Origin: Rhexocercosporidium sp. MPI-PUGE-AT-0058
Taxonomy: Eukaryota; Ascomycota; Leotiomycetes; Helotiales
DNA length: 64,000 bases
Direction: 5' to 3'
NCBI GenBank assembly: GCA_020746875.1
Contig: JAGTJL010000001.1
Location: 4,774,001-4,838,000, forward strand
The first letter of the stretch is position 1. Every line of letters starts with the position of its first letter. Of the stretch, positions 21,347-33,210 are shown in pieces. The notes beneath the pieces were generated by a model. That model did not search any database. It was given only the letters and a program-made list of their open reading frames with translations, and was not told the origin of the DNA. The position numbers were made by a program, and so were the translations under genes.

Positions 21347-24074
21347 TCTGAAGTAGTGAGGTAGGCTACAAAATACAATCTTCAAGTCTTCCGATCCTAG
21401 TACTCCTCAAGACTACGTTGAAAGGTCCATTGGCTATGTGTGATTGTTTAGATAGTTTGTTGACGACATACCGGATTAAGCGAAGAAGTCCAAATTCGAG
21501 ATCGTCAGAATGCAACCGCAACCTACAACCATAAAACTCATTGATTTTAGTAAGTCAAGGATTTCCCCTTTGCTTTGGACTTTTTGGAGTCCGATCTTTG
21601 TTTTTCGCAATACCAGCAATTTGCGAGGAGAATAGCTACGTCATTCGAACGGGAAATCTACTTGGGAACGTGCGAGTGCAACAAAACCTTTGCATTATAC
21701 GAAAAATGATAAGGAATCCGTAAATAGACATTACTCTTAGGAAACGAAATAAATCTCAAACACGAGTTTTGACAAATATCCGAACGACACACTTTACATT
21801 ATCTTGCAATATCTTGACTTAACACGTTTTCCTAAATTTGCATCACTCTCCGCTCTTCACTTTCTACTCTTTCTTCAATTCACTCTCGAAAAGTGCGATG
21901 TGCAACAAAACTTTCTACATATATCCGAACAGGGACGAGTGAATCGATATCAGATAGGGTAGGAGGGGCGCCTCCAACTTCGAGAGACTCACCTACTCTC
22001 GAGACTTCCTCCATTCCGAAAGCTTCTTGATTAATGCACTTGAGTGACCATTAAATTCGATAATGTTGATTAAGTTTCGAAGTCCTGAGGTATGAATTAT
22101 GCCTATTAAGTCCGAGCAACAAATTTGCAAACAGCGATATGTAATAAAACCTTTTAGACATGACCGAACAGGAGGTGTAAATCGAAACTAGTTGTGAATA
22201 AAAAGACCTCTCTTGCTCCGATGATCCGACTGTTCTAAACACCTGATCACGCATCTTCGAAAGTGCCTAAATGTTGAAAAGTTTCTTCAAGCAGAGCTTG
22301 CCCTAAGTTTACAAAGGTGTGCGATTCCAATTAAGTTCCGAAATTATGAGGTATAATTTTTCCTCATTAAGTCTGAAAATAAAATCTCTAAGCTGTGACA
22401 TGCAACAAAACTCAAAGTGGAGAAGATAATCCTGAAAACTTTGTTTAGATAACTACTTTATATTATTCCGAAGAGAAATCAACTTGTAAAACTGCGACAT
22501 GCAACAAAACTCAAGTGGAGAAGGCACTTCCAAGTTTTTCCGTAAAGTAGCTCCTTTGTATTATTCCCAAACCCGAATCAGCATACGGCGACGTGCAGCC
22601 AAACTCAAAATTTAAGAAGGTTCCTACCATCCCACAACTTTCCGTCGAGTAACTCTTTTGTGTTTTGCCGGAAAAATGGAAACGCCAAACTGCGACGTGC
22701 AACAAAACTCAACATCAGAGTCAACAATAAAGTCGGAAATTATCGTTAAAGATTTCCTCTAGTGGTTTCGGGAAAGGGGAAACGAAAGATAAAAGTGCGA
22801 TGTGCAATAAAACTTTAAATGGTATAGTGAACTTGAGGGGTGAATGATTTCAGACAGGCTTCAGTAGGATATCCGATTCAAGTAGAGAGAGAGAGAGAGC
22901 GGCGGATGTGACTCAACTTCCCAACACGCCAACGTGGCAGAGAGCAAGCTTAGGCTTGGGATGCAGGATGCTCATCGTAGTTGTCAAGTCATCATAATAT
23001 TCTGGAAAATACCAGAGGGTATTTAAGTGCAACTATGGATTCCGGTAGGTAAGATAGGAAGTGTTGTTGATTTCCGGAATGGCTAAGCGAGTAACGTGAA
23101 TTACCTTCCATCTATCCTTTTCGTCGGAATTATTGTTGCACATATGCTTCCTCTCTCTAGACTAGGTAGCGAAAGACTCGGTTTCCTTAACTAGATTAAT
23201 TATCTTACTTACCTGCGATGCTATTAATACATACCGCAGTTTTAGATAACTCAAATCCAGAGCCAAAGCATCCACCAAATTTTAATTTTTTTTTCACAAA
23301 ATCTTAGTCTGGCTCAGCCAGCCCTCTCTCTATCTCCTCAGCCAGCTTCCTCAACCAGAATACCCCATATCCCTCCCCCCCCCAAACTCGGCCAGAAATC
23401 TGCTACGTGCAACGAAAGGAAAAATACAAGGGTTATCTATCATAAAAGTCCAAGAATTTGTTTGCACCTCGCAACGCAATATCTCAAGCTGATCCAAAAA
23501 AATTTCCTAATCCGAAATCTGCCTCAGCCAATTCTCTCTCAACTCAGTCAACTTCCTCGACCAAACTACCTACCTACACCCCGATATCAAGGCCTTTGAC
23601 TTTGACCCAGCCAGGAAAAGAGCGACGTACAATAAACCATCCCGTGCTGTGCTTACTGTACTGTAATCCTGTATGGATAATGAGTATGGGTATGGGATGG
23701 GCACGGTAAGGGATGGACATAGGACGGAATATCTGATGTCGAGAAGGGGCAGGGCGAGGAAAGGAATGGAGGCCTCTCGGCATCTCCGCTAAGTATCTAT
23801 ATCTAAGCTTCAAGGGATAGATGCTTATAACTCTGTAACAGAGTACATTGGTTGTGGGGGGAAAGGGGGGGGAGGGGGGATGAGTAAGCCGATGATAATG
23901 ATGATGTATTGTCAATCCTGTCTAACGAGGTAGAAGTGAACAAGCAGAAGCCCAACATCAAATTACAAACACCATTTTCCGTCTCTTCCCAACCCATCTG
24001 AGCCTTTTCTCACAAACATCGAGCCAAATCCGATCCCAAGTGAAGCAAACTCCTCCACCCTCCGTTCCTATCCT
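21347..24074. other. 2.7-kb gene-free region with degenerate repeats
   Basis: No gene recognised. It holds the densest cluster of the dispersed motif and the decayed tandem array (separate entry), a short GA run near 22884-22900, a poly-C run near 23373-23383, CTCAGCCAG words at 23310-23350, and a motif variant at 23401. Confidence 0.6.
21671..22813 (+). repeat. degenerate tandem/dispersed repeat field, ~94-104-bp units at its right end
   Basis: Motif TGCGAYGTGCAACAAAACT or close variants begin at 21671, 21894, 22133, 22394, 22493, 22587, 22691 and 22795. The last five are 94-104 bp apart, and the sequence between them also aligns: CTCAA-GGAGAAGG, an ACTTTCCGT-like word, AGTAACTCCTTTGTATTATTCC, then GAAA. 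Earlier, GATTAAGTTTCGAAG...GAGGTATGAATTATGCC (about 22069-22100) recurs diverged about 260 bp later (about 22329-22360). This indicates a satellite-like array that has decayed. It is not CRISPR: repeats and spacers are both imperfect and related, and the genome is eukaryotic. Confidence 0.7.
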
Positions 24075-25256
24075 CTACACACCCTCCTCCCCAACACCCA
24101 CACCCAACATCCTACAAAACCCCTCCCACTCCCCTGTCTCCACGCCATCACACTCAATCTCCGCACAAGCCCCAAGCTTCTCCCTTCCCTGCACTTCACA
24201 AATCCCAAACATAAGCATCTCATCCTCAAAATCCCTCTCTTCCTGCCCGTTCCCCGCACTCCCTCCCACCCCAACACCAACACCAGCCCCCAAACTAGGA
24301 AACGTCAGATACCCCACTACCCTGCCCAAATCCTCTCCCTGAAGCCCCCAAAACCTTCTCGCGCGCTCCATGCTAACAGTACTGAGCGCATAATTCATCG
24401 TCGCCGGCACATCCCCAAAACAGGCCTCTTTCGCATACAGGAAATCCATCCTCTCGCTTTTTGTGCTCGTATTCTCCACCAAATGAAGGATATCCGCCGG
24501 CGATAACTTCATGATATCGCGCACCAGACGTCTATACTCGTTCCCCTCTCCCCATGCTATTTTCGCAAGGGCGCGTGCCGGTAGGGAGTGTGAGTAGGGG
24601 TCTTGGGAGCGAATTATGGAGTTGGAGGGGTAGAGGTCGGATTCGACTAGCGTTTCGAGGTGGGCGAGGTATTCGGAGAGTTGGATTTGTTCGGCTGTGC
24701 TGTAGGTCCTCAAGAGGCGGTGACGTGGGTCGTCAAGGGAGGCTGGAGATGGAGGGTATGGTGAGTAGGATGTGTATGTCCGAGAGTGGAAGAGGGAGGT
24801 GTATGTCCAGTGGTGGTAGATTGCTTTTCTCAACCTTTCTTTCTCAAGTGGACGTAGCAACCGCCTGTTGTCTGAACCTATCCTCCAGCGTAGTCGAGGG
24901 TATAGCTCTGTCCAACGGTCTGCGATCCTGCCGTAGTACACCATCTTCTTCATTTGTTCAAGTGTGAGTTTCGTGTTGGTGCCGACGGAGACGATGCGTG
25001 TAAGGAGAGTGTTGATTCGGATCTCAGTGCCGATCGGTTTGCGGGATTTGTCGGTCTCGTTGCTGAGAGTGAGTTTGAGGAGGGAGGGTAGTGGACTGTA
25101 GGAGTTGTGTAGGCCTTGAGTGAGGAGGTGCATTCTGCGACCGAGAAAGACGCGGTACGTTCGTCGGGAGGTACGGGCTAGAGCGAGGAGGTCTTGTAGC
25201 TCTGCGTAGTCGTAGATCTTTTGGAGGATCTCGGTTGATAGGTTGGTGATTGACAT
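24075..25256 (-). CDS. F-box domain protein, 393 aa
   Basis: Single exon. I start at the ATG at 25256, which begins MSITNLSTEILQKIYDYAE, the first helix of an F-box; the open frame continues upstream but without an F-box-like sequence. Residues about 4-45 (LSTEILQKIYDYAELQDLLA, then RTSRRTYRVFLGRRMH) fit an F-box, suggesting a Skp1-binding SCF adaptor. The rest has no recognised repeat; it is rich in Arg/Tyr and has a Gly/Val low-complexity stretch (GAGVGVGVGG) near residue 325. The C-terminus has an acidic/Cys-containing tail (ICEVQGREKLGACAEIECD). Many Pezizomycotina carry expanded sets of such lone F-box proteins; the substrate is unknown. Confidence 0.75.
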   Translation of the reverse strand: MSITNLSTEILQKIYDYAELQDLLALARTSRRTYRVFLGRRMHLLTQGLHNSYSPLPSLLKLTLSNETDKSRKPIGTEIRINTLLTRIVSVGTNTKLTLEQMKKMVYYGRIADRWTELYPRLRWRIGSDNRRLLRPLEKERLRKAIYHHWTYTSLFHSRTYTSYSPYPPSPASLDDPRHRLLRTYSTAEQIQLSEYLAHLETLVESDLYPSNSIIRSQDPYSHSLPARALAKIAWGEGNEYRRLVRDIMKLSPADILHLVENTSTKSERMDFLYAKEACFGDVPATMNYALSTVSMERARRFWGLQGEDLGRVVGYLTFPSLGAGVGVGVGGSAGNGQEERDFEDEMLMFGICEVQGREKLGACAEIECDGVETGEWEGFCRMLGVGVGEEGV

Positions 25257-26254
25257 GATTGGAAATGTATTTTCTTTTTTGGGTTGTATGTTTCCGTGGT
25301 TTTTGTTTTTGGTTTCTTCTTCTATTCTATCTGGAGAGAGAATGTTAGTATACATATACCTGGGTACAGAAGGGTAGGGAGGATAGTTGGCTTACTGTTC
25401 TATATCGAATATAGCTCTTGCTTCCTCTTCCAAAGCACTCGTCTCCACGAGACACACACTCTCTCTCTCTTCACTTGCACCCTTTCTTCTCAACAACACG
25501 ACAATCGACTTTCTTGAAAATCAATCACCCGAAACACGCAAGACTTCAAAAAGTGCTTGCGTGAAAAGCCTCAGTAGTCGCTGTACAGCAATCCACCAAG
25601 GAAAACGATGCCTTCAAGAGACTTAACTCCCGAGCACCCCGGCACTGGGGCTATATATGGATGTTGTAGTAGAGCAAAAGACATCTTGCGACGTGCTGAT
25701 GCTCGACTTGTTGTTATTGTTGCCGTTGGCTAGTCGCGTGCGACTGTTGTGTTGTGGTTGAATCATGATGGGTGGTTGTTGTTGAAGAGAGGAGGAAAAG
25801 AAGGGAGAGAGGCCAGGAAGCTCGAGTTGAGGTGACTGATTACTCGGAAAGGAGATGGGGATCCACTTTTATTTGTTGTTGCCCCAGACTGTATTTCGGG
25901 CTTATGATTATCCGAGATGAGTGTTAACCTCCAGCCCTCCTCTCAAGCGTCACATTCCCGTCAAGAGGGACTCATACTTGAGACATGATTTAACAAGGGA
26001 AAAAGCTGCGTCATAAGTACGGCGGTTGTGATTTTTTTAAGATACCTAGTTACAATGAATCGCTTCGTAGGTTCCTACCTGAGGGAACCACTCCATGCAT
26101 GCAATGCCCAGCTGGAAAAGGAAGCTGAATCATACAAGTAATACTGTGACAGTACAAAGCTTTCTCCTTCCTCTCCCTTCCATGCTGTGACTATTCTGGT
26201 TCTGCTTCTACCTTCAAAAGCTTCGGAATGCCCCACTAGGATCCACAAGTTAGG
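25257..26254. other. intergenic region, F-box promoter and HDA1 3' side
   Basis: About 1 kb. The proximal part upstream of 25256 (CT-rich on the plus strand, near 25440-25480) is likely the promoter and leader of the F-box gene. Nothing else recognised. Confidence 0.4.
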
Positions 26255-28815
26255 TCACGACCCAACAGGAACACGCATGCTGCTCTGCATCTCCATTCCC
26301 ACCGCACTGGGCACAGGCACATCGTTCATAGCCGTATCAGCGCCTGCAGTCGCACCAGGGGCCTCATTTTCCTCATCGTCTGACTCCTCCTCCTCCTCCA
26401 GATGATTCCTCTCCCACTCCCTAACCTGCTTCTTAATCCAGCTCTGACCATCAGCCTCATGCCTCCTCAACATCTTCCCTATGCAATTCCCATCCACGCC
26501 ACCATTTCGAATAGTGATATTAGCCCGCTCCACTCTACCGAAGCGGTTCTTGCGCACTTTGCGAGCGGCATCCTCGTCGGACCAGCAGGCGTGATCGGGG
26601 GAGACGAAGAGCAGTGTATTGGCTTTGTACCATTTCGAGAGGTTGGGGTCGGTTTCGGATTTGACGGGCCGGAGGGATCCGGTGACGAAGCAGAGGATGC
26701 CGGGGACTCTTTCGGTTGTGGTTGCTAGGATTTGTCAGAAAATAGGGGAGAAGATGCGTGGCTGGAAATTACGTACGTCTTGAGATGAGGAGTTGCTTGA
26801 TACCGAAATATGCATCACCAACGCCCATTAGCATCAGACTGGCATCAGGGTTCAGCTCAAAGTAATTATCCCATAGATAGCAGAGCAGCTCCTTGAGCTG
26901 CCTAGCCATGTGGCTCTCATTGGACCGGTCAGAATATGGGTCGGCATCTGTAGATTGGGAAATGTGTTGTGGGATGTTGATATCCATGACGCCAAAGCCA
27001 TGCTTGATAGCCCAGTCGATATAAGGCAGGAGGCCATCAGTCTATGTCATATTAGCCATTGACCTGTGAATCGGGAATGGAAGACAAACCACAAAAGCGT
27101 TATGGGCATAGATGTGGTTATCATGAGCATCTGGCTGTGCGTGAACCTCCGGCCTATTTTGCTGTTAAACACCTTCAAACGTATTCGCGATGGTTGACTT
27201 ACGGATCATGAATAATCATCAAAATTCTTCTAGCCTTGTGAATCTCCGGCGTAACCAAAACCTGATTCTCAAACGACCGGCTCAACTTGGCTCGCTGAAC
27301 ATACAACGGGAACATGCCATGTCTTTCACCAAGCGTACTCTTTTGCGCCGTCCGAATCATATCGCTGAGTCGATCAGTACCTCTCTCTTGTAGCTCTGCA
27401 AGAGGAATAACACCAGGTCGCATACACTCCCAGTATGCAGATTGTATGCGCTTGACGTTGTCGAGGGTGTGTGCTGCGGTTTTGTTGAGAGGTGGGATGA
27501 CGATTCTCTCTGGTGGCTCTCCCATCAGTGTCTTCGCGACAGCGAGGGCTGATCTTGAGATGGCATGCAAATTGTATCCACCCTCCAGACAAACAGCTAC
27601 TTTGCCATTTGCCAAAGACATGAGCATGTGTGTCATATGTGAGTAGCATGCTGGAGTGACGTAACAGCCACCAAGCTCATCACCAGCTGCAGCATCAAAA
27701 CCGGCAGATACAATAACGAGATCTGGATCGAACTCTTGTGCGATTGGCATGACGATTCTCTGGAAAGCCGCCATGTATTCGCCATTGCCTACACCTTGCT
27801 CAGCCCATCCAATATTAACATTCTTGCCAGCTCCTCGTCCAGCGCCACACTTGTCCAGCCCTCCATCTGGGATACCTGGCTCGTCAGGCTGACCTGGGTA
27901 AAACGTTCCGTTCTGGTAAACGTGGAGTGAGATGTAGAGCACGTTCGGATCTTCGTAGAACATATTCTGGATACCATTTCCGTGATGGACATCCCAGTCC
28001 AGGATAAGGACTTTCCGGCAAACTTCTGGGTAGTCCGCCATGCAGACCTTTGCTGCAATGGGGACATTGTTGAAGATGCAGAAGCCAAGGGATTCGTTAT
28101 GCTCGGCGTGATGTCCAGGTGGCCGAATGACAGCAATGGCATTCTTGACCTTTCCTGCAACAACGTTCTTGCACGTCTCAATAGCACCGCCTGCTGATAT
28201 TAAAGCAGCCTGGTATGTGAGGTTTCCAACATACAAAGACTTTCGTCCATTGTCATAGTCGTTGGTGAGTTGTCGAAGCTCCGCCGAGGTCATGCTGCTT
28301 AACGATTTGACCCATTCAAAATGCGATGCAGTATGCGCGGTACATATCTCCTCTCGAGTAGCCGCCCTAGCTCCTATTCTCCACATCCACTGATTAGGTG
28401 AGTGTTTCAACGCCTCTGCAACCTCCATCGTTGATCCATTGTAGAATAAACCAGCTTCTTGGAAACACGTCATAATCGCCTCGATCCGACGAGGATCTTC
28501 CGGATGATGTGGGTTCGCGGAGTAGTCTGCGTTGGCATGAAGCTTCATTCGACCATCGTAACAACAGCCAGTTGGGAGGAAAGCTCTCCGGGCCTCAATG
28601 ACCGCCTTGGTATCTTGTGATGAGGGCTGTGACTCGTCTCGTGATTCGGGTTCTGTCGAGTCAGGAAGATCAAGTTCGTCGAGTGAGTTCAAGACTCGAG
28701 GATCCATGAAACCGTTCGAAGCGTCACCGTTACTAATGTGTGCTTGCTCGTTGCTGTCCATGACCATATCCATCTCACCACTTTGCAGCATCGTCGCTGA
28801 TCCTGAGATGTCCAT
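26255..28815 (-). CDS. hda1: class II histone deacetylase HDA1 (deacetylase + Arb2 domains), 803 aa
   Basis: Zn-dependent lysine deacetylase of the HDA1/Clr3 class, nuclear, acting in histone deacetylation and gene silencing. Exons: 28815..27203, 27153..27090, 27041..26777, 26724..26255, with introns of 49, 48 and 52 nt; 804 codons in frame. The catalytic domain covers about residues 80-440. The active-site His pair is in IRPPGHHAEHNESLGF, zinc ligands are in LDWDVHHGNGIQ, then SAGFDAAAGDELGG and CLEGGYN. Residues about 500-720 form the C-terminal Arb2-like domain (DGLLPYIDWAIKHGFGVMDI, SLMLMGVGDAYFGIKQLLIS, ITIRNGGVDGNCIGKMLRRH) found in fungal HDA1 proteins. The C-terminus is acidic. The ATG at 28815 starts a Met/Ser/Asp-rich disordered leader. 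The gene looks intact. HDA1 works with HP1-type chromodomain partners in Neurospora (HCHC complex); the chromodomain gene at 52-59 kb is a different protein type. Confidence 0.95.
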
Positions 28816-29684
28816 GTCTGGCGTTGAAAGGTTGAGGTTGATTCTTGGATTGAGAGGCAGGTGTGAAAATTTGAGAAGTCTTATCGGTGGCTGAATGCGA
28901 TTGAACGTCTCGTGAGCTCAAGCAGCGATTCACTTTTGGTTCTTAATCTTCGATCGTAGCCAATCTGAATGCGGTTGACGAAGACTCCTGGGATTGAGCG
29001 CGAAGCAATGAAGTCTGAGAGGAAGTCAGCGTTAAGATCCAATCGTAATAAAAGGAATCTCAACGCCAGCGTTGGCAGGAAATGAGACCGATAAAATACT
29101 GCCTTTGCACGAATATCAAACAAGGCCAGAGCACGAGAATCACTCCTGCCGGATAAAGCAATCAAAATCGCAAGAAGCAAAGGCGAGAAACAATAAAGGC
29201 AGAATCATGTGACAAAGCCCATCTCATCTCAACAACCCTCATCTCCCAACCCCCCGTATCTCTGATCCAAATGTTACGAAATCCAAAAAAAGAACATAAA
29301 GCAAAACAAAAGCACAAATGTGAATGCCGCCACAGGATGAAAGTAGAACTTACCGAACTTCTCCCCTCGAATATGCTATGCGCCGTCGGTCGAACCCTGT
29401 CAACAGTGCCCGCCCCGTTCTGACGCCACCTGCGTCAACACACTACCAAAATACCAGATAAGGCGAATCTTATGCACAAATAGCGACCCGGTATTTGAAT
29501 TCCATGTCGAAGGTTGCGTATGTTGCAGTGTTGTGGTGGTGCCTTGGATGGATTTGAGGGAGAGAATGGATACGATGCGATGCATTGCTCTGATGAGAGA
29601 CGCGATCTCCGTAGCGAGATTTAAGGTTAAGCGGTGTGGCCTTAGGCATAAAACTCATTTAATAAGGCACTCATTCTGAGTTCT
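28816..29684. promoter_or_regulatory. hda1 upstream region
   Basis: About 0.87 kb between hda1 and a transposable element. It contains the hda1 promoter/leader. No gene or repeat recognised. Confidence 0.4.
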
Positions 29685-29693
29685 TCATTTACT

Positions 29694-31008
29694 GGCCGTA
29701 TGTTTCCAATGCCTCGACTTTTCTGGAAAATCTATCTTACATTAAGTAATCTTCAGTAGAATATGTTAAAAAAAAAACGTCACGTGAAATGGTCTGTGCG
29801 AGAACCTGGGATTCTCGATTCTACGGAATAAACTTATACACTTTACGGCAACAGTTATGACTTCTCACGGCGCACGTTGCTTTACTTGCAAGCAGTTTCG
29901 ACCTCTTGATCAGCTTTAGATTCGATCTCCAGCTTTTAACAGACGTAATCGCGGACCGGTTTGTATTACTTGTCTCTCGCGCTGCTCGACGTGTAAAGGA
30001 TTCCGATCCGCAGACGATTTTCCTACCGGCCGAAAGACCTATAAGTCTTGCCTCGCGCGATTACAAGACGTGTATCGAGTGAAAAAAGGGGAGTTTATAT
30101 AAGACCGCAAGCGATAATTAGCCTGAGCACGAAAAGTAGTTGAAGAAGTATTACGGAACCGACTAAGGCTGGAAAAGCTTAAGAGAAGCTGGCTTGAGGC
30201 TCGAGAGCGGTAGCTATATAGAGATACGGGATTTATATGTTAAGAAATAGTTGCTTTTAAGAAAGGAGTATATCTATAAGGGCCGTATCGACAGTAAGAA
30301 GGGTATATAGAGCTTCGAGAGAGGCCTGCGGATGCTTACGGACGCTGAAATGCACCCGAAGAAGGCTAGAAAAAGCAGAATCGAAGGCTACGAATTCTAT
30401 TACCGGACGATCTGCAAGAGGTTTTACGGCCGTAAATTAAAGAGGATTTATAAGAAAAGGAGGAGGAGGAAGACGGTTTTATTAAAGGAATAACTCCGGA
30501 GAAGCCTGTTTCAGAATCCCGGAAGGCGCAGAAGGTATAAGAATAGGAGTAGAATTTGAGTCTCGACCTTTTTAAAATAAATTTATATTAGAGCGGAATG
30601 AGGAATTACGGGCAGGTAAAGAAGCCCTTCAGCTTGGAAGCTATAAGTGAGAGAGCTACTCGAAGAGCTCAAAAAGAAGTTGATTCGGAAAGCTTAAATA
30701 GTCGGGACGAATATAAAAGAGAGCAAGAAGTAGAAGAAAAAGCTGATTAGCGTAGCGACGGGCCGAAAAGCAAATCATATAATAAATAACTTATACTTCC
30801 TTTTGCCTTTCGAGTGAGTACACCTCCCTCCTTCGAATATGCTGCCCTTCAAGTATACTGCTGCCTTTCAAGTAAGTGAAGCTAAATTTTTGGTATAAAC
30901 AAGTTTAAGTCACTAGTAAGCTATATAAAGCGGCATGCAAGCTTGGCTATTAAGCCATATAAAATAAATAATATTCCACAAAAGTCGAGGCATTGGAAAC
31001 ATACGGCC
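29694..31008. mobile_element. 1315-bp TIR element with 9-bp target duplication (MULE-like, non-autonomous)
   Basis: The left end GGCCGTATGTTTCCAATG, continuing CCTCGACTTTT, matches the reverse complement of the right end over about 33-40 bp with one or two mismatches. Flanks are TCATTTACT (29685-29693) and TCATCTACT (31009-31017), a 9-bp target duplication with one C/T difference. A 9-bp duplication with TIRs fits Mutator-like elements best; hAT (8 bp) is the alternative. Inside I see no transposase. There is a Cys-pair reading frame at 29868-30100 and long purine-rich, TATA-rich sequence with many stops, which looks mutated. Confidence 0.8.
29868..30100 (+). pseudogene. Cys-pair (CxxC) protein fragment inside the TIR element
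   Basis: Translating 29868 onward in one frame gives ARCFTCKQFRPLDQL, a stop, then PVCITCLSRCSTCKGFRSA, then DDFPTGRKTYKSCLARLQ, ending at a TAA near 30100. Four CxxC-type pairs followed by FP...RKTYKSC resemble small zinc-ribbon-like proteins found in fungal repetitive DNA. One internal stop and the absence of a clear start make it a remnant. Function unknown. Confidence 0.45.
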
Positions 31009-31017
31009 TCATCTACT

Positions 31018-31753
31018 TCGTATTAAGGGTAATAATCTAACCTTTTCTGCCTGTGTTAAATGACCCAGATTTTACTTATCACAGTAGAAAAATAATAAAT
31101 CGGATTAGTTCATTAGTCGACTTCCCTTGAACAGTAGAATATTCTAGTAATACTCCGCATAGACGCCAAAGGTCTGATTATTCTAACAAGTACGAAGTAG
31201 GTCCTCAAACCTCACCCGGGCATAAGATTCAAATGATTTGTTTTTTTTAAAAATTTTCATGATCTGGAAATGATCGAGTTTGTTGCTTTATCATCTGAGT
31301 ATTATCAGAATGCGATGGTTCTCTGAAAAGTCCGAATCCGAATTATATTTGGATTATTTTCATGTTCAGCCCTGTGTCCAGTGAAGCGAGAGGCTGAAGA
31401 CTTCATTCTCATGTCTGCAAATGAAACCCCCCTTGCTCATACTCAGTTCTTTTTCAGCGATTAATTGTTCTGTAATAATTTTATACCTTTAAATAAACCC
31501 GGATTCGTGGAAGGGATCAAGAGGGCTGGGTCTCGCTTAACCAGAGACGAATTTGGCGAGCCTTGGGTACTTTGTCACGGATTACAAGAAACACAAACAG
31601 TCATTCATCATCGTTTCTTCATTTATAATAATTCTGATTGCGAATTCCCGTCAAAGCCTACCTCTCAATACATCTCTGCCAAGGAAAAACAATCATCAGA
31701 AACCGTCATTTTCTCGGGGTAAACACGCAAGTATGAAGAGAATTTTGAGTCTC
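31018..31753. other. intergenic region downstream of gpdA
   Basis: No convincing gene; short open frames only. AT-rich. Confidence 0.4.

Positions 31754-33210
<1,457 letters not shown>

Noticed and set aside
22394..22813. Regularly spaced repeats resembling a CRISPR array
   Set aside because: The sequence is eukaryotic, repeats are imperfect, and the 'spacers' are related to one another, so it is a decayed tandem repeat.
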